Origin: Sclerodactyla briareus
Lineage: Eukaryota; Echinodermata; Holothuroidea; Dendrochirotida; Sclerodactylidae
Assembly: GCA_026419785.1 (NCBI GenBank)
Contig: JAODTK010005918.1
Span: 62,001-126,000, forward strand
Direction of reading: 5' to 3'
DNA: 64,000 nt
The notes beneath the pieces are model-generated. The model was not told the DNA's origin, did no database searches, and was given only the letters and a program-made list of their open reading frames with translations. A program made the translations under genes and the position numbers. Numbering within the stretch: the first letter of the stretch is position 1; each line of letters begins with the position of its first letter. This document shows, one piece after another, positions 22,900 to 34,078 of this stretch.

Positions 22900-23650
22900 T
22901 TTCGTTCAAAACCGAAACTCTGTGTTTTCCGAAATGATAAAACCTCGGAACCAACAGCTTCCACTTTGAGCTGTGGTCTACCTTTAGTCTCGCCAAAATG
23001 TTAACATTGAATCAGGTCACTAGGGTTTGCTTGTGTTATAAATTTGCTTCATTCATTGCAAATGTTCAAGTTTTAGGATTCCGATGAAATGTATTAAGTG
23101 TTCACAATTGGTCCTGAGATAAGTGAGTGAGAAAAGGGGTCAACAGAATTGATTAGTGTCTAATTTGTTTCATTCCTCACCACTTATTTCTATAATTATT
23201 CGCTATAAGAAATTGTATTATTATGAATACTATTCATTATTATTTACATAGACTGAGTACACTGAGGTCCATTCAGTGTTGTCTATTTTGCATGGTTCAT
23301 TCCAAATTCCAAAGTTTGTGGATTTTCATGAACCTTTCGAGAATATTTGAGGATATTTGAAGTGATAAAATGGGTCACTGGCCCCCCATTTCCGTTGGCT
23401 ATTGTGTCTAATTTACATAATTTAGTCACATTTCCACAAAACTTGTACTCCTTTAGCAGACATGTCAATAGTCAGTCCTTACGAATTCGAAATTGGGCAT
23501 GAGTAGTAGGCTGTTTCCTGTGGTGTTAATGCTATACCAAATCTTAAGCAACATATGGAATGCCTTGTAATGGTGCATGGTGACTACAGAAGAAATCACT
23601 TGATCGCGCAACCAGGCGAGACACTGGGGGCGATCGCCTTGTCTAATTTC
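22900..23650 (+). repeat. R1 repeat family copy c
   Basis: Aligns with copy d and, inverted, copy f. The shared right end runs gcatggtgacta, ccactgatcgcgcaac, aggcgagacactggggg and gcgatcgcctt (23,577-23,640). The GTCTCGCCTG core at this end is the inverse of the hairpin end in other copies. Similarity to copy d starts by 22,980 (tggtctacct-tagtc) and includes attggtcctgagat. No coding capacity. Confidence 0.65.
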
Positions 23651-24059
23651 AACTACACCAGGACCAATGGTGGACCACCTTGTTACGTTTCATGGAAAAA
23701 CAACAACCTGTGGCATAAATTAAGAAATTAATATACATTGAATAACCCACAGAGTGTTAAAAAATGTTGGGGACTAGAGGTAAACCATACCCATCAAGTT
23801 TCATGAAAACACTGGAAGACCTCCAGTGACCTCACATTGTTGCCAAAAATTTTAGAAAACTAAAGGAGAACAGTACCCACCAAGTTTCATATAAATCCAA
23901 CAAACTTAAAAATTTGCATATATAATGCAAATTAGACACAATTGATTGCTAATTCTCTGAGGTTTCTATCAACATCAACTATGCAAGGGAAATTTTTAAT
24001 CGGATGGAATTAAACTAACAAATTTGTAGCAAGGCAAACCTCAAATCATTATCAAATGA
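23651..24059. other. Non-coding, AT-rich repeat-like sequence
   Basis: Phrases such as caagtttcat and aaatttgcata..atgcaaatt recur here and in the R1 bodies, so this is probably a related repeat fragment. No gene. Confidence 0.4.
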
Positions 24060-24500
24060 TCAGCACTCATTGGTGGTCACACTGAAAGCAGTGTTGATTA
24101 AATCGGACTTATCAATTTGAGAAGGGAGAGGAAAACAATGGGAATAGATGGTGTGTCCTGATTTTCTGCATTGAAAATTTTTTGAGAGATTTGAAGCTTT
24201 ACGTAAGATCTTGATTTGGGGGAGAGTGACTTCATCCTGGCTGGTGAAGAGCATTTCATCAGCATCAAAATGTTGCTGCTCAAATTGTTCGTATGCTTCT
24301 TGATCAGAGCCCCTAGAGCCTATCTCCACATCAGTCTCCTTCTGGGCACTCTTCAACCTCTTGCGAGCTGGTCCAGAGGATGCTGGTTGAGAGGACGCTG
24401 GTACGAGAGTGCAGGTCCAGGTTCAGAGAGTTCTGCTTCAGGGGAGCAGCTGGAGAAGGAGCCATAGTCAACTGGAGTCGCCACTACTGTCAGGACTTCA
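24060..24500 (-). CDS. Possible exon, Ser/Pro-rich then acidic, unrecognised
   Basis: A minus-strand frame reads MKSAQKETDVEIGSRGSDQE and on to a stop near 24,060; just upstream, in the adjacent phase, come PASSQPASSGPARKRLKSAQ and VATPVDYGSFSSCSPEAELS. The composition (Ser/Pro-rich, a basic RKR cluster, then acidic) looks like real nuclear protein rather than chance, with one frameshift near 24,390. No domain is recognised. It could be a host exon or an accessory protein of a transposon. Confidence 0.28.
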
Positions 24501-25620
24501 TTGCTATAGATGACAATAAAATATATTGATATTGTGCTTTTGCCTCCAATGTGTCACCGTCCGATCAGTTAAATGGCCCATCCTAGTGGCTTGGAAACTG
24601 ACGAGTTCATTCACCAATGGCATGGGAGGGGGGAAGGGATGGCGATGTGGCCCCCGCCTTAAGAGAACTGAAAAAAACATGGGGTGTGCCTTTGTGTAGG
24701 GGGTGAGGTATAAATTTTACTGCCTAGGCCTGAGAAGTCTTTTATCATGCACAATTGTCACATGGGAACATTTCCCTGAATTAGTTATCAATTTGATCAT
24801 TGAAATTTATCACACAGTTTTCATCACAAATTGGGCCCATTCTTATGACCAGCACTATTGGGTTTGTGTGAGCAATATTATCCATCGCTGGTGGCCTTAC
24901 GCATAGATAATGTAAGCTAGTACTAAAGTTAGGGTTCAGTGTGTGTATCATATGTCGATCGGTAACTCAAGTCAGCCAGTGCCATATGCATCATACAGTA
25001 TATAAACGCCCAGAAGTCTGTTGACAATCAGATGGCCGACTGATGGTTGTGCCGTATCTCTTAATTCCCTCATCCACAGTTCTGGAACCCTGGTGCCATC
25101 CCTAGCTCCCAACATTATATCCCCCCCCACACAGCTTATTTTCCGTTGCCTTCTTTGTTTCTTTTCCGCCTGTTTCTTCACATGAAGGTTTGGATGAAGT
25201 TCCCGTCAAGACGTCAGCTGTGGACCATCCCCCTCTGGGAAAATACCCTCCTACCCTGCCCATCTCGAACAGCCACAGCACCGCCTCCACCGGCCACTCA
25301 CTACCAAACACCTATCCCGGCCGTTGTATGTCAATGATAATTGGTGGACGCCGACGCAAAACGACCCTCCTCATTACCACACTGGTCACGCTACTATTGT
25401 TAATGGGGAGGGCATCGTGGATTCGAACTAAAATAATGGTTTGGAGGTCCCATGCAGGTGGCAAATAGGGGCGATAAGCTCATTCAGAGGCCGATGACTC
25501 CCCGATACGTCACCACCGATACTTCCCAAAACCTGAATTTATCACAAAACCGCTTTCACGCCAAATCCCTCAATAGCCTGTTTGGCATTCCATACTTTCT
25601 GCACAATTGCGCAAGTTTAT
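24501..25620. other. Non-coding stretch
   Basis: Several short open frames overlap on both strands around 25,140-25,470 but none has a recognisable domain or consistent splice borders. No repeat recognised. Confidence 0.4.
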
Positions 25621-25639
25621 CATTGCATTGCACCATTTA

Positions 25640-25966
25640 TGGCTCCGATAAATTTATCGTCCGATAAAAGTTCAAAGGTACAAATTTAGAATTCAGTGCC
25701 CGGAGTACAGAGGTGTCCACTGACCTAACCTTGTGATAGTAACTCTGAAACTGTGCAACATGTAAACATGTATTGGAAACCACAGTACGTCACTTCCGGG
25801 CACTGATTCTAAGTAGAGCCAGTTAAAATGATTTTCAACTTGACGTCTGATAAATTTATCGTATCGTATCGCAAGGTGTGAACACTCCTATGAAATAAGA
25901 CTTGCACTCGATGTCCGATAAGTTATTGTATCGTATGTATCGTGCTCTCACAAGTGTGAAAGCCCT
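25640..25966. repeat. Inverted-repeat (MITE-like) unit with nested palindromes
   Basis: The perfect palindrome cgataaatttatcg sits at 25,647-25,660, and tgataaatttatcg recurs near 25,852. Inside, agaattcagtgcccgg (25,688-25,703) is mirrored by ccgggcactgattct (25,797-25,811). The right part adds three tatcgtat-type repeats and ends near gtgtgaaagccc. Probably a degenerate foldback/MITE element; the exact ends are uncertain. Confidence 0.5.
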
Positions 25967-28420
25967 TACCCTCACTACCTAACCCCAGCCTAGTCACAAC
26001 AATAATCTCAAACTTCCAGCTACACAGGGTGAAACATATGCAATATGACCAATATGTGTTCCACGCTAAGGTGCACGATTGCGGGATTCGCGCAGCTTTC
26101 GGTGATTCCCGACCAAGAAATTGTTCATATGCGGGAAAATCCCGCACTCTTTTGCGATGAAGATTGGCACATACACACCCGAAAAACAGCACACATGAAG
26201 CCCAGTACTTATTTATGACACACAAAAAGTATATCCTTCCATTCATAATATCACAGAGTCATATCCTAACGTAGAAGAGCCTTTTGCTACATATGACGAC
26301 CAGTTTCCTCGGAACACAACAGCTATGCCCACCGGTACCCAAGCCTCCCGCAACCCCAATTTGCTGCAAGTTAACATCTCTTAGCTGCTTCTAGTTCTAT
26401 GTATGATTTATATGGTCAATATATGTACCGTGCACACACATAGTAGTACTATTAGTATAGTCACGTACTGTTTGGGCGGAGCAGCTGAGCTTGATTATGC
26501 CCTAGTAATATACTGCTGTATGATTAGGCTAAGTTACTCCTTTCTCAAAGTTCTGTGTAATCGCAGACATAATTATCGATGTCAAAGTAGAAATACTTCA
26601 AATATTCCTAGTTTATTAGTTCTACTTCAAGCTAGGTTAGATTTCCAGAGTAATTACCCAATGTTTTCATTCACGATCTCAGCCTTCCATAGCCCTACAC
26701 AATCATGTGCTAGGTTTATACTATATGGTGTTCCTACATGCTTACGTAGGCCACATGTGTGTGGTTGTGGTGGATTGTTACGATTTTGCACCAGGCCCAG
26801 CTAAATCTAAAAGTATTCACACTAATTTTACATGTGATGGTAAAAAAATTTTCCATGCTAAATCTGGTGGGGAAGGAGATAATAGAGTCAGGGGTGGGGA
26901 CAGGTTTGGCTTTTTGGGAAATTGGGCTCATCGGCTCATCGCTCCAGATGAGTGATGATGGCTATGGCACTTTGAACTAATTTGGAGCTGAGGGAAGCAC
27001 TGACGATAGGCTCCAATCAGTTGGTGGGTCAGTTGCAAATGATTGCCGTCTCACAAAGAGAGTGCATAAGCTGGACGGGGTGGGGGTGCATAGAGTTGAC
27101 AGATTTTTTTTGGGGAAAGGGGAAGGGGAAGGTACAGGCCATGATTTTTTTTAATCAAACAAAACATCGTCTGCTTGTGCTGTGTTTCTAATCCGAAAAA
27201 AAACCCCGACAGCATACAAGTGTTTCATCAAACTGGGCTTTTGTTGGCTGACAATACCCTGCTGAGAATATCACTCGTCAAAAATGCGATGGTCCCAAAA
27301 GAAACACACAAACCCTTGCTGGGTGCTGACGCCCAAATCAACAAATTTCTAGAAATCCCCCCACTTTCGTCATATCCCCCCCCCAAATTTTTCCGAAGGG
27401 GGTGAATTTTTCCCGAAGGGGGATTTCCCCCCCCCAATATTAATCCTATGCGCCAACACTGATTGCCAATATAATTATTTATATCATGTCCATATGCCTA
27501 GGCCTACGTCTCTGTATCAGTTACTTTCGTACTAGCCTTAAATGTGGTATTTCATGGCTCCGAGATACGCGCTACCGACGTACGTCATCAATAGCCCAAA
27601 ATCACGCACACGGCCACAGCCGTCTGGGTATAAATCTCTGTACAAAGTCACTGGGACTCCTCGTTTTCCGAACTTTTTCAACACACCCTTTTATGGTAAT
27701 CATTCCTCCCATTTTCACATAACATCTGAATGTTTTTCTCAATATTTTGTAACTGTGCAAAATTTTGCAACACGCGCAGTACAAGGTCAGGGTTTTAGGC
27801 TAAACCTTCAGTGTGCAACAACTACGTTAGGCCCACATGTCTTACACGCCTTGACGTAACGCCGATCCATGATTGTTTATTATTAACGCTAGGCTGAGGC
27901 CGCAGCGTAGCCTACGTTTGGCCTAAACACAACCACTCATCTCATTCTCAGTTTGTCATTCTTGCTGTGACTTGTCTTTCCATGTTCTTAGACGGGACCA
28001 ATTTAATATTTCAACTCCTGCATGATATATGTTCCTACGGATGAAATGACATTCGCAAGTTAGCCAGATATCCAGCTAAGCTAGGCTGATAATTCACACT
28101 CCGTACGAATAGACTAATATAAAGTTGACCAAAATTATAGCGAGTGCATCGTCGGTGCGAAATTAATTAGGTAGCCGAAGAGTCTGACGTGTCGCGCTCT
28201 CGGTGTACCACCCAGCCTGCTTGTCTATGTTAATATAGCATCGTGAGTACTATGTCTACAATAGGCTACTTACTGTCATAGTTACCATCGATGTCCTCTC
28301 CTCCCCATTTTCTTCCCTCCGCAAACATCTTCCAAATTTGAGTGCAAATGAGCACTCGATTTTCTGGGCGCCGTATGTTGTAAAGAGTGGGTGGCGCCTA
28401 ACTGAGGCTCAATTAATTTG
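25967..28420. other. Non-coding stretch
   Basis: No gene. A G/C-tract region at 27,360-27,432 (cccccccccaaatttttccgaag repeated) resembles transposon subterminal sequence. The 133-codon frame at 26,403-26,804 has no domain and is likely fortuitous. Confidence 0.4.
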
Positions 28421-28799
28421 TCTAGTTTCCACCACTGCAATATCGTATTTCGATCTTTGGCATCTTTAACCTTCTTCGGGAGTGGGTCGCGCCATTAGAC
28501 GAGACAGAATTATCGACGGATTGACGTCCATACGCAGACGGGACAACGTTCATTCTCATACCGGACACGATGGCTACCAGACGATTGGTTTGCGGCACTG
28601 CCGCACTCCGCGATAACCCGCATTCCGCGTCCGTACGTATGGAATCACGACCATTGAATATAACAGGGAGCAATTTGAGGAAACGCCGACCCGGTCCACG
28701 CACCTCGCGTCCGTGGCATACGCGAAAAGGATCCCACCTACTCATCTGCATGTAACCGACTTTCCCTCTGCCCTCTCGGTGGGTGCGTTTTTAGTCGAC

Positions 28800-28855
28800 T
28801 GTTACTGTTAGAAATTACGTCATTGGCCTCCAATAAAGCGACCTGATTGGCTGCC
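28800..28855 (+). promoter_or_regulatory. Putative promoter: CRE-like site and CCAAT boxes
   Basis: ttacgtca (28,815-28,822) is a CRE/ATF half-variant, immediately followed by attgg (inverted CCAAT), with another attgg at 28,846-28,850, about 10 bp before an ATG. The upstream 300 bp is richer in CpG than its surroundings. There is no TATA box. The arrangement fits a TATA-less promoter; inference only. Confidence 0.35.
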
Positions 28856-29038
28856 ATGTCAGGAGACACCATTAACGTCTCTCACAAGTCTAACGTCCTT
28901 GGAGTAGGATCGTTCGTCACGCCCACTAAAACAATCACAACACCATCGATCAGCGCAATTACGAAACAAACACAGAAATGTTCGCCGCCTACACCGTACC
29001 GACCGTACAGGGAGAGCTCGCTAGAGCAGCTCAATACC
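28856..29038 (+). CDS. Putative first coding exon, unknown nuclear-type protein
   Basis: An ATG at 28,856 opens a 61-codon frame ending exactly on a strong donor (acc|gtaagc, 29,039), phase 0. The peptide starts MSGDTINVSHKSNVLGVGSF, is rich in Ser/Thr/Pro (TPTKTITTP) and ends SPPTPYRPYRESSLEQLNT. It has no hydrophobic segment or known domain. The promoter-like block upstream and the clean donor support a real first exon; no second exon was identified downstream. An alternative frame at 28,570-28,752 (start MATRRLVCGTAALRD) is also CpG-rich and cannot be excluded as an upstream exon. Confidence 0.35.
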
Positions 29039-29044
29039 GTAAGC

Positions 29045-31570
29045 TTTTCGATCGATTGTTAACAACTAACTTCACCCTGCTTTGGCTTAGTAACAGAACA
29101 TTTATATTTATCTCGATATAGTTCCGAAATTTACACTTTAAACATCACGAAATACAACTCCAGAATAAGATGACAGATTATATTAAATTTGAGTACGAAG
29201 GAGCTGCAGTGCCAGCCGATCACGGCATATGGGCTGATGAAGAGTACTAAACAGAGTGCACCTTCACTTATTAGCCAGTTTCCAAGTTCACCACAGTATA
29301 TAAGATATTACTATTCGATCAATAATACAAATACGGGTATAATATGTATGCATGCCGAGCCTAGCTACATCGAATAGCCGATTCATTACACTGTGCTTGT
29401 ACAGATAAAAGCTCCAATTTTTCACAGTTTGAGACATTTCTCATTTGGATGAAATTCCTGTCAGTCACCCTCACAGCCTTTTTTCCTCAATCCATAGGCT
29501 AATACTAACATTCCCAAATGCATGATCCTCAAACAGGAGGATTCAAAGTGCTCAGCCTAACTCTTTCTGGCCAAGGCCTGATTTGTTAATTCTTATACGA
29601 ATATGAACCTTAGGCTAGATGGTATAATGATTATATAGTCCTATGAATTCACCTTCATATTTAATAGGTCACTGGTGCATTTCTGTCATTCGCTAGTGTT
29701 GTCCTGTGGATATTGATAAAGAGCGAAATTAATTGCATGAGAGCCCTGCCGGCCTCCTGGTTGGAGGATTCTAAAAATTGCTTCTTTTTCTTCATTAAGT
29801 CCCTAACTTTTTTTGAAAAGAATATTTTTTAGAGTCTAACTCCCTTGAATCATGTTGCCTCTGACAAATAACAATTGAAGCATGTTTTAGGTTAGGAGAC
29901 CCCTGTAAAACCATAAAATAAAAGAATTAAGAGTACGCTCCTCTGAGAAAAAGTCAAGTGGCAAAACCTTGCTTCGACCTGCTTCTTTTCCTCTGGTCTG
30001 GTATTTCTCAAGTTGCATTTTATTTAGAATTCATAAATACCACGTTGACTCAAGTATGAATGTAGAATCAGTGTTTAAAAGTGAATTATAACCGGTTATA
30101 TTCGGTACTAAACCTGGCTGACCAAATAGTATGAGCGTGGCGACACGCAATGCCTGTGCGTTCAGTAACGCGCACAAGTCAACGCGCGCATTAATTTGAC
30201 ACGGTTTAGGGCTGTCGCAAAACACTATACCCGACTTACAATTTGCACGCACCGTGTGCTTGCAACTGTTTAATAGAACACTCCTTGAAACGTTTTCTGC
30301 CAATTTTCAATGCATTATCACACTTTTCGTATGAAACCATTGTAAAGTGGATGTATTTCCATGACTGGGATACTAAACAGAAACTCGGGCCTTTGTTTTC
30401 GAATTGAACTGGTTGGACGTCATAATAGTCGGGAATGGCCCTCAGCTGCGCCTCAGGCTTTTCTAACCTCCTATTATGACGTCATCCCAGAATTAATTCT
30501 GCAAAAAGGCCCTCGTATCTGGTTTCATTATTCCCAAATGGTTTATTATGTCAATTTCTGGTTATGATTGCTATTAGTATTAGTTCGGGCTAAATGTGGG
30601 ACACCCATCTGGATATAAACATCTTGATCATCAATGGTCGGGTCGCCCCCCCCCCCATAAAAAGGGGGCTGGGCCGCCTCCCCTCATTTTCGACAACGGG
30701 ACCTAAACAAGTTTTTATTTTTACTTGGCCTAAAGGTAGAGCTTCATTTTCATTCTCGAATACGGGCCTCACAGACAAGGGGTTTCGTTTTTAGTTAGTG
30801 ATTTTTCGTGATAAATAAATCTGCACGGCGACTCTAACGCAAATGATCACGTGATTCAATTTGGCCCTCGAAAACGCTAAGGGCAATCTAAGGAAGTGGT
30901 TCAGTGACACTTTACAAGCATATATCACTTCATAGTTCCGCTGCAATACAGTGGATTTTCAGGGTGTTACTGTTCGTTATGGGATGATGTTGCAGGCAAG
31001 TCTTGTCTTTCGGCTGGGCAGTCACGGGCCGCTGCTTCCAGGTCCGAGAATGGTCGGGTCCGGATTCCACTGATGGTCCTTTCAATGGAGGCAGTCCAAT
31101 GGCGTTTCTCGGCAACATGTTAGGATTGATTTCAGTATTCAACCTGCCTCGGTATCATCTGAGCACATGTGGAGAAGAGAAGGCAACATGTATTTCCATG
31201 TTATCGCCATTTATCATCCATGGTTAATACGGTCATGGTTCCTAGATGAAGGCTCAATTGGAACGTCTTAAACCCGAATTAAAACCGGATTAAAATAAAT
31301 CGCCCCTATTCATTCAATGACTCTCGTGACGAAAATCTTTTGTGTTCACCCAACTCAGATATCTACATTTATGCAAGATTCCACAACCAGGTATCACGGA
31401 GTAATCTTGCCAACGAAAAAGGGTTACAAAAAACATACAGTAAATGCCAAGGCCTTCATGACTTCCTTCAGGTGAGATGAAAAACAGTCTAATGTGACAC
31501 CAAAAATGTATCTCAACATCTGGCACTATTTATCTTTCAAATTAGACACAGAGAGGTTCAGAAGTTACAA
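29045..31570. other. Intron or intergenic stretch
   Basis: No supportable exon. Contains the inverted repeat at 30,416-30,483 and a C/G-tract at 30,648-30,690. CpG-rich around 30,120-30,250 without a coding frame I can defend. Confidence 0.4.
30416..30483. repeat. Perfect 13-bp inverted repeat around a 42-nt spacer
   Basis: gacgtcataatag (30,416-30,428) is exactly complemented by ctattatgacgtc (30,471-30,483). Each arm contains GACGTCA, a CRE-like core. The spacer is ctcagctgcgcctcaggc-rich. It could be a foldback fragment or a paired regulatory site. Confidence 0.6.
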
Positions 31571-31574
31571 ATCA

Positions 31575-32300
31575 ACTGCTCTGGCCAGCCCGACTCCCCA
31601 CCCTTCGTTGAACTTGAGTGTGAGGTACAAACAGATCCACTGAACCTTCTGGCCTCAACAGCTTTGTTGAGCCATCCCACACCCACTACTTCTGCAGGTC
31701 CCAGCCACTTCAGCGCCCGGCACCCAGCAATGCAGCAGCAAGTCCCTAGTTGAGGCTACTGCTCCGCCTGCGAAGGAAAGTGGGACACTGGACTTCAGAC
31801 AGGAATTCCTTAATAGGGCGCTCATTACCATTTATAGTGAACACATTTCAATGTTCGAAAACACGAGAATACCCAGGAAGGCATATGGGAATCGATCAGC
31901 CACAAAATGAAGCTATCTGGTTTAACAGGTGATGGAGATAAGTGCCACAACAGGTGGCGCTATCTTTATTCATCTTTCACACTAGTTACAACAGGCGGAA
32001 TGACCAAAGTGGTTCAGGGAGACACGATTTCAATTTTTTTGATCAGATTGATGAAATTCTTGAATCTAAAGCATCTGTTAATCCGACATGCGTCTTACAG
32101 ACAATGACAGCTCCTGCAACAGCGCCTGTGAAAAATGTCACAAAGAAAGAAAACACCTGCCATAAAAAGCCGGAAACGGCAGGCAGAAGGAGCATTGCTG
32201 ACCTATGGAGAATAGTATGCAGCAGTTTAGGGAAATGCATGAAGAAAAAAATGAAGAGGATGGACACCTCCTCGATATTCTCCAAAATATGAACAAGTAG
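31575..32300 (+). pseudogene. Harbinger accessory protein: Myb/SANT-like DNA-binding gene, frameshifted
   Basis: In order: an acidic then Ser/Thr/Pro-rich N-terminal part (SPPFVELECEVQTDPLNLLA, about 31,590-31,650); FRQEFLNRALITIYSEHISM (about 31,790-31,853); GIWESISHKM (about 31,876-31,909) and GDKCHNRWRYLYSSF (about 31,937-31,976), the helix-3 region of Myb/SANT-like domains; then SGSGRHDFNFFDQIDEILES (about 32,010-32,070). The C-terminus reads QQFREMHEEKNEEDGHLLDI and stops at 32,300. This layout, trihelix-like domain then a short charged C-terminal helix, is that of the Myb-like protein encoded by Harbinger transposons, which binds the transposase and the element ends. At least three 1-nt shifts break the frame, so no intact protein is read. 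Confidence 0.75.
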
Positions 32301-33880
32301 TTGGTTAGTAGAGTGGGAGGGTCTCTTGTTTAGGATATAGTTTAATCATTAATTGTCATTCTTTCAGCTTGAAACTTGGCAACACAACTGCAGTGTGTGT
32401 CATAGGGATGCCATAGACTAGGGATGCTGCCAGAAGTAAGTGTATACCTAAGTAAATTGAAACTGAGACTTGAATGTGTAACTAATTATTTGACTGAATT
32501 TAAAATTAATGGAATCTCAATTCACAATCAGCTTGGTCAATATAATATAATATAATATAATATAATATAATATAGAATAATAAAATATAATATTCTCTTT
32601 GAAATCCAATGGTCATGTACAAGCTTCCAAAACAAATCAAAACCTTGCACCAACACTCGAAGGTTCAAGCATATTGTCATGTTTAGTTCAATCCTTATAT
32701 TTTCCAATTCACATTCCTATTGAATTTGCTAATAGCAGATTGTGCCTCAGGCCCTCATTAGGCCCCCCTATAGGCTGAAATTTTGTTGCTGGGTGCAGCT
32801 CACTAAATTCAATAAATACATGTAGGAAGTACTGGTATTTGAGTCATATTCACATGACCAATGTACTCCAACTATAAAAGTTCATGTATAATCAACTAGA
32901 GCACAATGGTGCTGTAGCTCAAACCGCATAAATGTACAATTGTGTGTTATATTCAAGATCATTCATCAGGCCAAAAATGCAGTTTTAGTAATGTCTATGT
33001 GCCCTTGTGATGACCTTGATCTTTATGAGACCAAAGATGTCTTAGCAGTCAATGAACATTGTTACTCAATTGTTAACATCCATCAAAGAAAGACCACTTG
33101 AGGGCCATTCCTAACAGTGCCTATTGATGACCTGTGAAAATGATTTCCGCAATGTCATAATATGTCCAGAATGTCAATGAACGTTGGGTCCAAGGTGGTC
33201 AACATCCATCGAAGAATGACTGTTTGGGGGTCCGTAATTCTTCTTTCCAACAGACGTTATCGTTCTAACCCTATCGGCACTATATGCATTAGGTATAGCG
33301 ACATATCCCACCTTATCGGCTAATACTACTGTATGCCCACAGTTTTCAAAATTTGTAAGAGGCAACTAATGTGAACATGCATAGTTGCACACAACTTGAT
33401 TTGTTGTGTCATTGCAGGTTTTAGCCAGGAGGTTATGGATGCGACCTACGGTTCTGTGTGGCCGGTGGGGAGGGGTCTAAGGAAAATGGAAAATTTTTGG
33501 AATATGAAACGTGCCTAGATGCGCTAAAGTAGGTGTGCGATATTTCACTGGATTTCTCCCCTAATAAAAACACAAAAATGTTGATGTCGATGACAAATGT
33601 TTTCACTATTTTTTGTTACTTTTGTTATCATTCGTATCATTATCATGTTTTAACTTCGATCACATTGCGGGTGTCATTGCGTTAATACTCACACCAACCC
33701 AGTGTTAAATTTGGCCGATCATTTATAGCTCCCCTAATTGCCCGCATATCGCATTTTTTATGCGACATTCGTCGCTGTTTATGCGACATTGTCGCACAAA
33801 TAAGGGCTGGCTAAATCACTGGTTCAATGCTAGGCTCATTTAGGGCTATTATCTTTAGCTCTCTCAAACTAATATAATTG
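32301..33880. other. Interior of the Harbinger element, non-coding
   Basis: No coding frame. It includes an (AATAT)n microsatellite at 32,538-32,591 and a short double motif atgcgacat...cgtcgc at 33,755-33,796. Confidence 0.45.
32538..32591. repeat. (TATAA)n microsatellite
   Basis: About eight near-perfect tataa units followed by degenerate ones. Confidence 0.85.
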
Positions 33881-33934
33881 ACAAGAGTTCTGACAGTTCA
33901 TTACAATTTAAAACCGTCATTCCTGCTTTTCCAG

Positions 33935-34078
33935 AGAGGTGACCCTTCATTTGACTTTTTGAGAAGCAATGGGATCAGACGGTTAGTGAAATTTCAAAAC
34001 GAAGTTTCAAATTTTTCCCCACATTCCAAGAAATACTGCAACAAACTGTCTGAATGGAAGACCTCCGATCCACTGTAG
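33935..34078 (+). CDS. Possible terminal exon, unknown product
   Basis: A good acceptor (attcctgcttttccag, to 33,934) opens a 47-codon frame, RGDPSFDFLRSNGIRRLVKF, ending WKTSDPL and a stop at 34,078. The peptide is basic with a protein-like composition, but the family is not recognised. It sits between the two Harbinger genes on the Myb strand; it may be a host exon predating the insertion or chance. Confidence 0.27.
   Translation, partial: RGDPSFDFLRSNGIRRLVKFQNEVSNFSPHSKKYCNKLSEWKTSDPL

Noticed and set aside
26403-26804. 133-codon plus-strand open frame
   Set aside because: AT-rich, no domain, no splice or promoter context, overlaps other equally open frames.
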